Part shown: in pieces, positions 13,725 through 37,517 of the stretch
Layout: every line of letters begins with the position of its first letter
Position numbering within the stretch: position 1 is the first letter of the stretch
Source: Portunus trituberculatus
Taxonomy: Eukaryota; Arthropoda; Malacostraca; Decapoda; Portunidae
DNA length: 64,000 nt
Assembly: GCF_017591435.1 (NCBI RefSeq)
Contig: NC_059301.1
Location: 10,818,049-10,882,048, forward strand
Reading direction: 5' to 3'
The notes under the pieces: generated by a model
What the model saw: only the letters and a program-made list of their open reading frames with translations
Database searches by the model: none
Told to the model about the DNA's origin: nothing
Made by a program: the position numbers and the translations under genes

Positions 13725-14675
13725 TCACTTGGCCTCACTGTCCTCTTCGCTGTCCTGGTGGGCGCTCATGTGTCTCGTCAGGTGGTGTCGTTCGCGGAAA
13801 CTTTCCCCGCAGATATTACACTTGAGTCTTTCGTTGCGGCGTTTTTTGTATGGATCCGCCTCTCGCTTGTGTTGCGAGCGCATGTGGTACACCAAGTCTG
13901 AAGTCATGCGGAAGGAGATGTTGCACTTGGCGCACACATTTTGAGCTGACTGAGCAAGGGTGAAGGATGGAGGCATGAGAGCCGACACGGACGGCTGTGG
14001 CAGGAAGGGAGCAGCGCCCAGTTTGGAGACGTCAGCCGGGGACGGACCCGTCAGTGGGTAGGCGAGGGAGAAGGGCAGCTTGTAAGGGTCAGTGGGATAC
14101 ATGGACGAACGCAGGCGAGACAGAGCTTCACTGGCGGACATTTCACTACTGTGCTTGGAGTCCATGAATTGATGGTGCGACTTGAGGTATTCCTCCACCA
14201 GGTTGTTGTTGAGGCGATCAGGAACAGCGTGAGGCAAGAGGGGAGCCAGTCCCGGAGGCAGGAGGCCCGGGGCAGCCAGCAGCGGGGCCAGGGACTTGCC
14301 GCTGTTCAACAGTGAACTGACAGCGTTGAACGAGGCCGACACTGGAGGCCAGGTAGAGCTGAGGACGTCTAGGGCTGTGGCTGGCCCGGTGAAGTGTGGT
14401 GGTGACGACCCTTGTGATCTGGTGACTTTGGTGAAGGCGCTTCCCGGAGTGGGGTCGTCGCTGGGCGGAGTGGGCGGCGCTCCAGGTGATTCGGTGAGAG
14501 AGGGCGGCGGCACCTTCAGTCCACTCACTCGGCTCACTTTAGAGGCGGGCGAGGGCACGTCGGAGCTGAGGGGGTGGTCGTGAGCGCCGGTGAGGAAGGC
14601 GACATCGAAGGTTCGCTTGGTAGGAGATGTATGAGGACTGGAGGCGCTCACCCCCCGCAGAGCCTCCATGATCAT
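13725..14675 (-). CDS. PRDM8-like: PRDM8/ZNF488-like C2H2 zinc-finger protein (316 aa)
   Basis: Single coding exon (acceptor TTATTACAG|GCGTC, exon start 14680). The start ATG at 14675 is six bases into the exon, and an in-frame TAG lies upstream in the 5' exon, so the protein is complete at 316 aa. Two C2H2 fingers sit at the C-terminus: residues 248-269 (C-X2-C-X12-H-X4-H, with SFRMTSDLVYHMRS) and 286-306 (C-X2-C-X12-H-X3-H, with SFRERHHLTRHM), joined by a basic linker DPYKKRRNERLK. This finger pair is diagnostic for PRDM8 and its PR-less relative ZNF488. No PR/SET domain is seen. The N-terminal half is Pro/Ser-rich, with a KRTFDVAFL motif near residue 20 that I do not recognise. PRDM8 is a nuclear repressor in neural development; a similar role here is inference. 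The tail is acidic (SEEDSEAK). Confidence 0.85.
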   Translation of the reverse strand: MIMEALRGVSASSPHTSPTKRTFDVAFLTGAHDHPLSSDVPSPASKVSRVSGLKVPPPSLTESPGAPPTPPSDDPTPGSAFTKVTRSQGSSPPHFTGPATALDVLSSTWPPVSASFNAVSSLLNSGKSLAPLLAAPGLLPPGLAPLLPHAVPDRLNNNLVEEYLKSHHQFMDSKHSSEMSASEALSRLRSSMYPTDPYKLPFSLAYPLTGPSPADVSKLGAAPFLPQPSVSALMPPSFTLAQSAQNVCAKCNISFRMTSDLVYHMRSQHKREADPYKKRRNERLKCNICGESFRERHHLTRHMSAHQDSEEDSEAK

Positions 14676-15286
14676 GACGCCTGTAATAACACACACTCTC
14701 AGCGACACTCATAACATGCTCACGCGCCTAACTCCCCGCTCCCCTCATCTCTTCTGAATTTCTATAGTGGGTCTATAAATAGGTGCATGAATAATGAATA
14801 GCCAAATGGAGTATGAGGTCACTAACAAGAGTTATTTGTGGTATACAGTGTGACACTGCTTTGAGCGGCGCCCCTTCTCAATCCACCTTCCTTACAGTTC
14901 TCCCGTAGGTATAAATATTAAACGCCCCTGACTCAGACCTCGGTCAAAAAACAGATCAATACTGTTTTTTTATAGCCTCTTCTGGCTCAAGCAAGAGAGA
15001 CACAGTGTGAAATACTGAACTCCACACGCGGAAACAACAATGAATGACAATGAATAAGTGCGTATATGCATGAGCGAAATAATGTCATAATGAAAAAAAG
15101 TTTTATTGTATATTTGATAAAGATGTATCTGATATAGTTGAATACTGCAGTAGTCTTTGGGAACTTAGATAAGAAATCACTTGTATGTAAGTTTCTGTAT
15201 TCCACTTTGCTTACAATAGACGTAGTTTCAATAGGCACGTGAATTAAATCACAGGAAGAAGAAAAAAAAAGTTTATCAGTAATTAC

Positions 15287-15436
15287 CGCAGAGTACGAGT
15301 GTGGAAATGAGTGGAGGCTACTCCGGATCAGCAGGTGGTGAGGGCAGGGCCAGCTGGGCCCGACGCTCCACGTCTGTCACGGCACTGTGCGACGCGACTC
15401 ACTGCAACCACGACCAACAGCGCGGACAAAGTAACT
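15287..15436 (-). other. non-coding 5' exon of the PRDM8-like gene
   Basis: Runs from the predicted start site at 15436 to a donor TGCG|GTAATT (last exon base 15287), splicing to the acceptor before 14680. It holds no ATG. Joined to the coding exon it places a TAG in frame 13 codons before the start codon. Inferred from splice and promoter signals only. Confidence 0.6.
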
Positions 15437-15468
15437 GAGCCCGTTTTCTGTTGCCTTCAGTTTATATA
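15405..15468 (-). promoter_or_regulatory. TATA + initiator + DPE core promoter
   Basis: On the minus strand: TATATAAA at 15468-15461, TCAGTT (arthropod initiator TCAKTY) at 15438-15433 with the A at 15436 as +1, and GGTTG at +28 to +32 (15409-15405), a perfect match to the DPE consensus RGWYV. TATA begins 32 bases upstream of +1. All three spacings are the canonical ones, and the promoter points at the PRDM8-like gene. Confidence 0.7.
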
Positions 15469-17524
15469 TCACGACGGCGCGAAGGGGCGGAGCTTATTGA
15501 TTGATTATGTTAATGATTGGCCGAGACTAGTGATAAAGGCGGCTGTGATTGGCTGCCTGGAGCCGCAGGTGTCAGAACCTATTGTGTCCGTCATTTGAGT
15601 GGGATCTGACCCATTGTGAGGGGGCAGGAGAGCGGAGACGCAGTTGCCCAATGAAGACGTTCCTCAGCTCTATTCCGTGTGTCACTTGATGGTGGGTGGA
15701 ACGGGGGGAGGGGTGGGGTAGGGTACTGTACCTGACGGCGCCAGGGACATGCAGCTGTCCTGGCCACCTTTACCTCGGTGTGTGTGTGTGTGTGTGTGTG
15801 TGAGTGAGGGAGTGTGTGTGTGTGAGAGAGTTAAATTTTTTTTCTTTTCACGTAAATGCATGTACAACTCAAGCAGCTGTAATGAGAGAGAGAGAGAGAG
15901 AAGAACAACCTCACTGAACAGAAGAAATAAATACGAAGTGACATCGATCCCTCTACACTTGGTGACCGTGTAATATAGCTCACAAGTGTAATCAAGTGTT
16001 CCAACCATTACTTATCAACACACTGGCCGATCAAACAATAACCATATCTATTATTTCTGTTAAAAAAGATACCAGAGGCATAGAGGAGGATTTTCTGCGA
16101 TTTTTTCCCCTTGAGTCTGGCCTTCCCGGTGGCTCTCTGGCTCTCTGGCTCTCTGGCTCCCTGGGTCTCTGGCGGCTCGTTGATCAGCGTTGAGGTAGAA
16201 ACTTTCCTCGCCCAACAGTCATTGCTCACCTCAAGGACCCAACAAACCCGAGTTATTGTAAGGGCAGAATCATAATGGTGGGTGTTGTGTGTGTTGGGAT
16301 GACAGACAGCGAACCCTATTGCACGACTTCTGGCAGTGGAAGAGGGGACGGCGCACATCAGGGGGAAAATTACTGATATTCATCCACATAATTCCAGACC
16401 CTCCAAAAATAAGTGATAGAGGTTCATGAGTCTTAGGAATATAAAGGAAAAATTAACTAATAGCTTTACATCTGTTTATTATAATCATATGAAGAACATT
16501 ATTGATGGTTTCACTATTTGACTCCTTTTCCGGAATCTCTTACAGTTTATTTATTATTTTTTTTCGTGTAGTCTTTTTAATAGTTGTATACCGTCGGAAA
16601 GATGCAGTAAACCTTTCAGTATATGTCACCTTTTTGTTTAATGATTACCAGTATACAGGTTGGTAATGGCAACGAAATATAGCAATTACGATTCTAAACG
16701 ACCTACAGTACACCACACAATGCCAAACTCTTTAACATCACTCATAGATTATCGAAGCCTTTTCCCCTCTGAGTTAAAGCGTCCCCGTCCCTTACATGAA
16801 TACCTTACAGCTTACACACAACGTCCATTTTATATATCAGTAATGACGCAAGCATTTTCTTAAGTGCTCTCAATAGGAAATGATAACCAAAGTAGGAAAA
16901 TAGTCACGAATGGAAGGTACACACAAGAAAAGACTCGTGGACTGACACATTTATTTGGTCATGTGTGGAGGTGTAGCATCAATCACCACGTGCAGTGTCA
17001 GTGGCGTCGGCAAACAGTTAGGCAGTCATTCATATTGACTCATATGTAACCGCTGGCTCCCCAAATATCTATAACATGATGTGCAATGAAATTATCAATG
17101 CAGAGTGCCTGTCAGTAACGCCAGAAATACGATAGTGCCGCATTGGGAGCCAGTTAATATGATCATAATGCGGAGTGAACGCGCCATGAAACTGCATACG
17201 TTATAATGAAGTTATCACACATAAATTCACAGTGTTTATAGACAACATGACAGTGATTATATCAAGTGTTGAGTGACCCCTGCCTCACCCCTCATCCCTG
17301 CCGCTCTCACCCCTGCCTCCCTCGCCCCGTCAACCGATCAGCAAACATCACTGTCACTGTTATCTACCTGTAAACAATTGTGCTACCCTGTGCCTCCTCC
17401 TGCTCTTCCTCTCCTACTTCCTCTTCCTCCTCCTCCTCCTCCTCCTCCTCCTCCTCCTCCTCCTCCTCCTCTTCCTCCTCCTCCACCTGGCACTCCTTTC
17501 CGTTACCCTCCCGCGGCCTCCTCA

Positions 17525-27181
<9,657 letters not shown>

Positions 27182-30100
27182 GGCGCGGTGGTGTGTGGGC
27201 TGCAGCAGAGGTTGTGTGGGCAGCAGCGGGAGCAGGAGCAGGAGCAGGAGACTGGGCGAAGGTGGCGAGCGTGAAGTAATACAAGCACACCTGATGAAGA
27301 CGCTGAGGTGAAGCAGAAAGGGCGTGCAACCGTGTCAGTCAGGGAACAAGGTGAGGCGGCGAGCGAGGCCACACTGTCTCTCCCTCGCCTCGCTTCGCCC
27401 GGGGCCTCAGCCTTGATAACAATGTTTGCCTAACCTTTATGTGCTAACGAACACACATGTGCACCGCCCCACACACCTGCATGAACACACCCGAACATTC
27501 GCACAAACAAAACAAACCGTAACAACAACAAAGGAAATTGCGAAAGTCTTTATATGGTATTGATATAGGAATGAAAATTTTGTGAATCTATCTAATGAGG
27601 AGCAACATCCAAAGGTGAGCAGAGGGAAATGAAAAGAAATGAGCTAAGCAAACAGGTGGTGGACAGACAGGCAGGCAGAGAGGAAGTAAGGAAGGGAGGG
27701 TGGAAAGGAAGGAATGAGGGGAAGAAAATGTTATAGATGGGAAGGAGGTAACTAGGAAGGTGAGAAAGGGGAAGAAAAAATATGGTAAAGGGATGATGAT
27801 ATGATGGAAAAAAATGAATAATAATAATAATAAATGCCAATGTAAAAAATAAATTAAGTTAATAAAGGAAGGAAGAAGAGGAAGAATAAATGAATGAAGG
27901 GAAGAAAAGACCGAAAGAGAGAAGGAGAGGTAGGTGGCAAGCTATGAAGAGTACAAATAGAAAAAATATATATGAATATAGCAAGAATTTTAGATATAAC
28001 ATGAAAAGTCAAATATGTATCTCGAAATGCGAATAAAACATAGTCAACAAAGAAAAACATAATGTGACAACAATCTTTGCTGCATTTACAGATCACTCCA
28101 AGGAAAACATGTGACAGCGATAGTGTGACTAGAATACATAACAAAAACAACACAAACCAAACATGGAATTACCTCTATGAACATTTCATATTTTATTTAT
28201 TATTTTTTTTTCTCCGCTGACTGGCCTGTGGCGGCAGTAAGTGACAGACAGACTTGCTACCCATTGCACTAGTAACACAAGTCCACACACTGCTTTTTCT
28301 AATCAATATTGGGTCAATACTTACACTTGCTTTTTCATCCTTTTTTGATAACATATATTTTTCTATTGTTTCTTCAAGCACCGAAATTATAGACTTGCAG
28401 AAATGAAGGGTGATAAAAGCAGTGAGTTACGTAGCAAGCAAATAGACAGGAATAAATGTGTCACGGAATGCACAGGATTTACAGGGTTTTTTTTCAATTT
28501 ATTTATATTTTATTAATAGATTCTCTAAAAACAATTTCGCCTCCAAGACTCGTGGTGTGAAGGCCAGTGGCAGTGTTGGCAAAGCACTGCACCGTTTCGC
28601 TTGATTTGGAAATTCGTAGTAAGAATGTGTAGATGAAAGATACGTTTTCTTTCCACTCGCTATTAGAACTGGCAATCATTGTCCGTAAGATAACAAAAAG
28701 CCATATATTGTGAGTTTTCATTGTCATTTTACTCAAGAAACTGTTTGTTAAATCAGAGGGAGATGCAGTGTTATATTCATCGTATTATTGGATTTAACTT
28801 TTGAAAAAAATTCAGATGATCCTGGATCTATTGCCATTATCTTTTAGACGTACCTCCTAGAATAGTCAAATGCTTAGTCAACAAAAGCTCTCAAGCACAT
28901 CTCACCCCACCACCGCCCATCACTGCACATCACGGCAACCACCAACGCCCACCATCACCTGCAACCACTGATCTTTTTCCTTATCTCCTCTCACTGCCAT
29001 GGCCAATGAAGTCACCATTCCTCACACCTTAATTCTATAACTCATGATATCAAAATATAGCATGTGGTAGTAAATCAATTAAAATCTTGAATCATTTAAT
29101 ATTTTCCTTGCTATCTAACGATTCGCTAGTGAAAATTTTTAACAAACATAAAACGTTTCTCTCCTGTCACTGGAACTTTAGTATGATACATCTCTGTCGA
29201 AAAAAATGAAAAGAAAAAGAATCAACTAGCATTAACTTTTCGCATCATTTACTTGAGGGTTCAAATAATGCGCCCCTAAATTTTGAATGTTTTTCAATCG
29301 ATACAATAATACATTTTTCGAAATTATATATTAGACTGTCAGAATTTTTTCAAGAGAGCGTGCATTTATCGCAGTACTTTGATATAGAGCATTTCACGTT
29401 TGTTGTGCATCGAGATTAATCTTTCCACTGCAAAATGTCTTTCAGCATAATCATGAAGTTTTTGTATCTTTTTTTTTTCTTTTGTCTATCTTTTTACTGT
29501 ACTGTCTTGAATAATTTTATGTAAAGCCTAAGAGAGACGAAACTAATCTCTAGCTCTCTATTTATTCATTTTCTCTTTGTGTCCATGCAATCAGATCACA
29601 GCAATACTCTGAACACTGACAAGACACAACCATAGCGGCTAAAGCTCCTCTATACCGTCCATTTAGCCAGCCACCAATACGTCACAACATCAAACACCAC
29701 CATCTCATACCACCACCTTTGACTCATCTGCAGTATACATCACACTTCACTTCTTTACTCTCCATCTAGACACTCACCACTAAACACCCTGTCATAAAAC
29801 ACCAGCATTTCAATTCAACACTTTACACCTAACTCCCACCTCGTCCCCTCCCATCCTTCCTCTCCCTCACCTCTCCCCTCAGTCTCGCCCCTCGGAGCCG
29901 CCTAACAAGCATCACTTCAGGCTGTCATTGTGATTTCAAAGGAATATGCATCAGCGGGGCCAATCTTTCATCATTAGCCGAGCACGCTGCTTCCCATGCA
30001 AACGATGAAAAATGAGCTCCTTCCTCGGGCGTGTTGCTCTGGCGGGGAGGAAACACCGTAGGGGAGGGAGGGAGGGAAAGAGGGAAAGAGTGAGAGAGAC

Positions 30101-30921
30101 GGGGAGAGAGGGTCAGGAAACACCGGAGGGAGGGAGTGAGGGACGGAGAGGGAGAGAAGGGAGACGTAAAGGGAGAGAGAGAGGGAGGGAGGAAAAAAAA
30201 AAATTGAAAATGAAGAATGGAAGAAAGGCGAATCAGGAGTGCAAAGTTGTGAAGGAAAGATTCTGTTGTCCTAAATGAGAAGGAAAGGGAAGAAAAGATG
30301 AGATGTAGGAAATAAATACAGTTGGTGGAGAAAGGATAAAATAAATGGAAGATGCAAAGGATAAAAGGAAAATCAGGATTCGCAAATGAGTGTCCTGAGG
30401 GGAAAAAATCTGTTATTGTAAATGAGGTGAGAGAAAAAAAAATAAAGAAGATTGTAAGAGAAGAAGTGATTAGAGGTGTAAGGAGACAAACGTCGGGATA
30501 TACGAATAGATAGAAAGACAGAAGGATAAGTAGGTGAATGTATAATTACAGATGGGCAGGTATGAATGTTCAGAAATATCCTGTAAAAGAAAAAGAAGTA
30601 AAGAAATATAATGTAGATAGAAAAGTAGCAAAAAAGAAGGTAGAAGAAGGAAATGATAATAGATACATAACCTACTTAAATCAAATCAAACACAAGTAAA
30701 TAAAAACGTAAATATAGAAATTTGGTTAAATGCAATAATATACCAAAAAAAAAAAAAAAGAAAGAAAGACATAAAAATTCAGAATACAGAAAAGATAAAT
30801 AAAATAAATGTACTTGTTGACTATTTCACTGCTATTTGGCACATCGTTCCTTCAATACCAACCCAACAGACATCTTTTCCCATTGTACAGCCGCCTCCAA
30901 ACACTGAACCGTTTAAAAATG

Positions 30922-31425
30922 GCAAAACCTACTCTTTGTATCCACTTCTTTTCTACATATGCTTGAAAAAGAAATCAATATATTGTTTTTAGTGCCTCGA
31001 ATTGTTGTATACCACAGTGGAAAGATTGAACATAAGTAAGCATAGTAAATTATAAGAGAATAAGTATTAATGTTTAGCAAATCAGTTAAAATCCCAGCAG
31101 AATTACAAAACCTATTCTTTTTATCCCTTTTCATTTTGCACATAGTTAGAAAATCAGTGTATTGCTTTAAGTGGCGTGAATTGCTGTATACCACAGTGGA
31201 AAGGTTGAGAATAAGCAAGCATAGTAAATCAAAGAAGAAAAAGTCAAAATGTTCAGAATTCTCCCGGGAACTACAAAACCTATTATTAGTATCTCCTTCT
31301 TTTATGCATATCGTTAAGAAAAATCATTATATTGCTTTAAGTGCTGTGAACTGTTGCTTACCGCAGTGGAAAGCTTGAGGATAAGTAACCATAATATGTA
31401 AATCAGAGGAAGTACAAACGTTTAA
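30922..31425. repeat. three-copy tandem repeat, about 170-185 bp
   Basis: Units begin AAAACCTA at about 30924, 31107 and 31275, each with ATATTGCTTTAAGTG-like and TACCACAGTGGAAAG-like blocks. Divergent; no coding evidence. Confidence 0.75.
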
Positions 31426-31801
31426 AATATCACTTACAACCACATTTCCTACGATCTGTTTGGGGACCGGCATCTCAGTTGGCCTTTTTTCTTTTACAGT
31501 TTTTGTTGCACTTGGCTGGGTTTCCCTCTTACATTAAGAAAAAAAAAAAAATTCCCAGCAGTATACATGCACTGTACACATCGGTGGGAATAGCAGGCCA
31601 CGCACGTCCCGGCCCACCCGATGTCACACAGTCATTACAGCGGGACCGTTCAGCAGTCAATAAGCAGGAAATGATGGATACGTTAAAATAAACCTTGTAT
31701 GGAGCATTTCCCGAACACCGCAAACCGTATTATGAGGAATGACACAAACATCTATTATTTTTTAATTACACTGCATGTATTTGATAAAGGCCCGCTCTCC
31801 C

Positions 31802-32142
<341 letters not shown>

Positions 32143-32712
32143 TGTATGTGTGTGTGTATGCACTACATAATGTTTACAATGTGCGCAGTGTCCCTCACTC
32201 ACACTGATCGCCAGCGTCAGGCACCACAAAACACCTTAGTATTTTTGTTGTTTTTGTTACTGTATGACTGCACTCGACAGTACTCGAAAGCACTCATAAC
32301 ACTATCAAGTATTTGAAATCTGAGTGTCAGTACAAGCAACACTACTGTGAAAATTTTAAATCCGAGTACGAGTAAGAATATAAGTACATGATTTAAGTAC
32401 AAGTATGAGTGTATGTGCTTAGAGCCAAAGGGACAGTGGGATGGGTGAGGTGGGAGACGCAAGGGTGTTGAGTGTGGGAGACCATGAGACTGGGAATAAG
32501 GGGTTGGGTGGGAGTCCTCGCTGTGGGAAGGAAGAGAGAGAGAGAGGAGCGAGGAACGGGAATGAAGGGAAGGGAGGGGAGGGGAGGGAGGGAGGAAACG
32601 AGGGAGAATCGCAGTAACACTACTCCGGAAAATTGACAGCTTTTAAGAATTGAGATGAATAGAATAAGGAAAGGAAGAGCGTGTGATTGAAGCACCACTC
32701 ACTCACTCACCG

Positions 32713-32933
<221 letters not shown>

Positions 32934-33766
32934 GAGCAGCCTACCTGCCTCCCAACATCCTCCTTGACGTGTCTGGCAGGGCTGTGAAAACAAGCAACTG
33001 CGGTTAATCTTCTTAGCGTCAGATCATCTAAATTTCACTTTGTTCCCTGTCGAAGTTCATGCTCCGGGAATCCAGATTTGTGGCCTCTAACACCGGCGAT
33101 TAGGCGGCCCAGAGACCAACGTGCGTGTCAGAGGTGTTCGCCTGCTTCCATGTGTATTTCGCTCATCCTTACTCCACGTTCCGCTTCGTAGCCGCCCTGT
33201 TTTTTAACTTGAAACATCCCACGGGTTCATATTCAGGCTTGTTTGAGGTGCTTATGCGTGTAAAATTTCAGGTAACCCTTCTAGTGACCGATAAGAGAAG
33301 TGACGTGATCGTTGGCGCGGGGGAAAGAGGCTGCAGAAACGTTGTACTTCATCTGAAATCAGTGAAGCAGCCGAGTGTCAGGCCGCCTCGCCAGATTTCC
33401 CGTCTCTCGCCCCGCCATCACGGTGTCGCGCGCTGTATACCTCCAGATAGTGGCTTTATGTCCCCCTTTGTGGCTCGCTCCCTGCTCCAGCGCTCCCCGT
33501 GGCCAGCCGCTTGTGGTATATGGCTGTCTAACACTCAGGCCGCGGTGCAGTGTCGCTCACCTCCTGTGCTCCTGTATACCTGCTTTGCTTGTTGTCTGTC
33601 TTGTGGCTTGTGGCTGCCAGAGGTTGTGTAATAGTTAAGGGAGATTTTTTTTTTTTTATGTATTTTGGCATTTGTTTATCTGTTCATTTGTTTTTGCTTT
33701 TTTGTATTTAATTTATTACCTTATTATTTTTTTTTATCATTAAGTATGGTCTCAGATTGTATATTG

Positions 33767-33770
<4 letters not shown>

Positions 33771-33831
<61 letters not shown>

Positions 33832-33849
33832 GCATATAAATAAAATATG

Positions 33850-33889
<40 letters not shown>
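33771..33889. repeat. (CT)n and (GA)n inverted pair
   Basis: (CT)n 33771-33827 and (GA)n 33853-33889, separated by 25 bp; complementary arms. Confidence 0.95.
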
Positions 33890-33890
<1 letters not shown>

Positions 33891-34360
33891 ATCACACGCA
33901 ATCAAACTCACGCATAGAGGTGAAAATTAACATCCATTTCGGGAACTCTGAAGCGGGCGGTGGAACAGAATATGGAAGCAATACGTCAGCGAGAGAGAAG
34001 GGCATTTAAAAAAGAGAAGAGAGAGGCACCAATGATACTCCATGAAAAAATAAATGGCAATAATAATAATAACAATGGTGGAAATTATAATGGGTTTGGA
34101 GAGTAGGAAGAGGAGGAAAGGGGGGGAGGACCAGAATCACTCGTATGTTCGTATATTATCAACACCAACGACACAGTGACCAAAATAACATTGATTCCGC
34201 AGAGGAGCGATCGCCGCGCGCCTGCATCACCCGAATCGTGGGATTATGGGTGAAAAAAATAAAATAAAAAAGCAAAAAAAAAAAAAAAGAGGATAAAATA
34301 CATATAATATCACGTATACGCTAAAAACTCCATTCGAAAACTAATCAACATTCATGCCTA

Positions 34361-34410
34361 TCTCCTCCTCCTCCTCCTCCTCCTCCTCCTCCTCCTCCAC
34401 CTCCTCCTCC
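34361..34410. repeat. (CTC)n tract
   Basis: Trinucleotide run, slightly interrupted. Confidence 0.85.
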
Positions 34411-37254
34411 TCTTTCCCTCCCTGCTCTCCTCTCCGCTCCCTCTCCCCTCCCTCCCAGAATATGGACACTATAATTGCCGCCGCCACACATCAACAGGCA
34501 GGTGTAATTGGATTAAATGTCCAAATTTATGATGAAAACAACTAATAAGAGCGCTGTGCAAAACGTATAGAGCGCCACACACGCCCAGATTTTCATTTCC
34601 GCCGTGTATAACAGTCGGGAAATGGGCGGACGGGCGGGCGTGCAGGGCGGAGCGAGAACACCCACCCACTTTCACCCGCCCTCACCCCACGGGCCGCCTG
34701 GGAGGACCCGCCGCCCGCCACCTCGGTCGCTATTTACCCGCCAGTGCGTGCTTTTATCTTTTATCGCTATTTCATCATTCGCTCATAAAACCCCAACTGT
34801 AAATGCATGTGTATGTTCCTATAAAAATGCAGTACAGTTATATATCTTCCATAACAACGCTGGATTATTTCTCTATATATTGAAATATTTGGCTGTTGGT
34901 TTCCTGATTCACGTATTCCAACTTTGGTGATGCGGCGGCGGCAAAGCGAGGGTGGTTTTTATGCGTCTGTTATTGGGATTTTACACATGTTTTTATGGTC
35001 ATGCTTCTTTTGCTTCACTTGCACGCATTTGTGGTTCTTGTCTGAGTCAGTCAGTGTCTTAAAACTACACAGACCGTCCTGCAGATTTTTATTTTTCTTA
35101 TAAATTGATTCTTCTTACTTTTTTCTCCTTTTTTTTTATTTAGATTTCAGTATTTCCCTTTCATGTACCTGTAGTTCTTCTGAATGTCAAGTCAAGACTC
35201 TATACTTCCATCCTCTGTGGTTGATTAAATTGTGTGTGGTTATAATGCATCGACTAAGATTATTTGTATATCCAAACATCAGTTGCATCCTTTTCACGCA
35301 GTTGTGGCTCTGTGAATCAAGTGAATGTCTTAAATTGGATAATCTCTTCTGTTCCCGTTACCCTTTGCCTCTTCCCCTCCTTCTCTGGCCCTCACCCCTG
35401 CCAATCCTCTCCCTTCCTTACCCTGCCCTTCCCTCACACTAACCTCCCTCTCCGTCTCTTAACCTCTCTCCACCCCACCAACCCTCATCCCTTTCCCCTC
35501 CATCCCTTGCTCCCCTCCGTCTCTGGTCCCCTCCCCTGCTCCTTGCCGTGTCCTCCCCACACTGGTGATGGTCGCCACCTGTGCTCCCCCATGACTGTAA
35601 TCACATTAATATTGGCAGGATTATGATGAGCTGTTTACCGAACCGTTTGTGTTGTTGATGCGGGGAATAACTCGGCGCATTAATTTCATGCAGTAGAGAG
35701 GATGAAGGGATGACGTAGTGTGACAAGATGGAAGGGCGGAGCAGGACACGCGGGCAATATCTATGATGCGGGATGAGTTTGACCATTGCTCTCTCCATGC
35801 AGCGGCTCCACATGATGGGTTTTGTGTGCCATTCTTCATGTGATTGAATTCCAGTTTTTGACGTGGACTGAAAAGAGGGCTAAAAATGCAAGATGAAGGG
35901 ATGAAACAGGAATTATAGCCGGTGTATGATGCATGTGTGTTACAGTGAGTGAGTTTGGCTGCTGCTCTCTCCATATGTCGGTCCTAAAAGATGATTATTA
36001 TGTAGTCATAGTCAGTATACAGTAATGCACGGTATTTACTGCCACTGTTTTGAAGGTTTTCCCAAAATCTCAAATTTTGCTATATGCTGCATGTCTATAA
36101 TTTTTCATGTTTTTCGTAAGGAGAGTGTCAAAAGATTAGGTCATTTAATATTAAGTGGAAAACAAAGTAGAAGGTAACATATGAACACAAGGTTACTTAA
36201 TTTCTTATTCTGGCTGTACCATCAAATAATTTTAACTACAAACATGGATGTAAAAATAATTTAGAAGAAAATAAAATCAAACTATATGATGCTGAAGTTT
36301 TTTTTTTATATATATTAATGTTCCACTACATATGCTGCGAAGAATGACTCATTTGTAATACATGTTATGTGACTAAACTTGTCTGCGATAGGAAGAAAAA
36401 ATAAACTTGAAAGAAAAACCGTTTCCTTCACTGAGACTTTAGTAATTGAAGTATTATCTTGCTTAGGCAGAGATTTTAAACAGGTAACAATTATTATTAT
36501 CTTGTTAATCCCCTAAGACGCTCATAAAAAGCAGTAACTTGGCAACACAATTAATTTAGATATTTCATCCCTCATGAAGGTTAGAATAGATTAGTTATTA
36601 TATACCCACCAATCCTTATACGAGTCATTTAAACTTTATGATATGAGTAAAATGAAGAAAAAGAGTAAAAGTAAAACACGTAACATTGACCAAAACTCCA
36701 TCATTGGCAACCCCTTTAGTCATGCACCACTTCTGAAAGAGCAACTGGCTTAGGCAAAGTGAGGTGGCCACCCCTCCATGTACACGTGTCCAGCGCCCCA
36801 CGAGCCACGCAAAGAATGGGACAGAGCTCAGTTCGATGCTGTGTTAACATGAACTTTTCCTCTCCGCCCTACGAGCAAGCCCCTCCAGGACCCCTCGGCG
36901 ATGCAGCGATGTCTCCCACGCCCCGTTTGGCAAAAATCAGTAGTGCTCTTGATGGACGAATGCCGGAGGGGGAGAACACGTACTATTTGCTGCACGAGAA
37001 GGTGGAGATCATGTAAAGAGGATGAATGAGGTCCGAGCGGGGAGCAAGTGAGGGACGGAAAGGCTAATCGAAGGGCCAGCAGATAGGAGAGCACTGGTTG
37101 ATGGGTTTTGGCGAAAGGGGACCACGAGTAGAAGGGAGTGTAAAATGAGTTTGGTAAGGAAGGAAAATCGTTTTATAGGGAAAGTAACAATTCGTTGTGT
37201 GTTTATGTGCATTTGTTGATTTGTTTGTGTTGTTTGCTCCTCTGTGTGTTTGTC

Positions 37255-37372
37255 TGTGGAGGGTGGAAGTGATGAAGCAGGTCACACACCCGCCTTGGCA
37301 TTCCCTTGTCACATGGGAGAGAGTTAGTAGTGGTAGTGATGGTGGTGGTGGTAATGGTGGTGGTGGTGGTGG
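37255..37372. repeat. dispersed 75-bp repeat with GTG tail, copy 1
   Basis: TGTGGAGGGTGGAAGTGA through CCCTTGTCACATGGGAG, followed by (GTG)n and then a very long (GT)n. A second copy lies at 38949. Confidence 0.7.

Positions 37373-37517
<145 letters not shown>

Noticed and set aside
33125..33631. A 168-codon open frame on the plus strand
   Set aside because: Mixed composition without repeats, but no recognisable domain, start context or partner exons.
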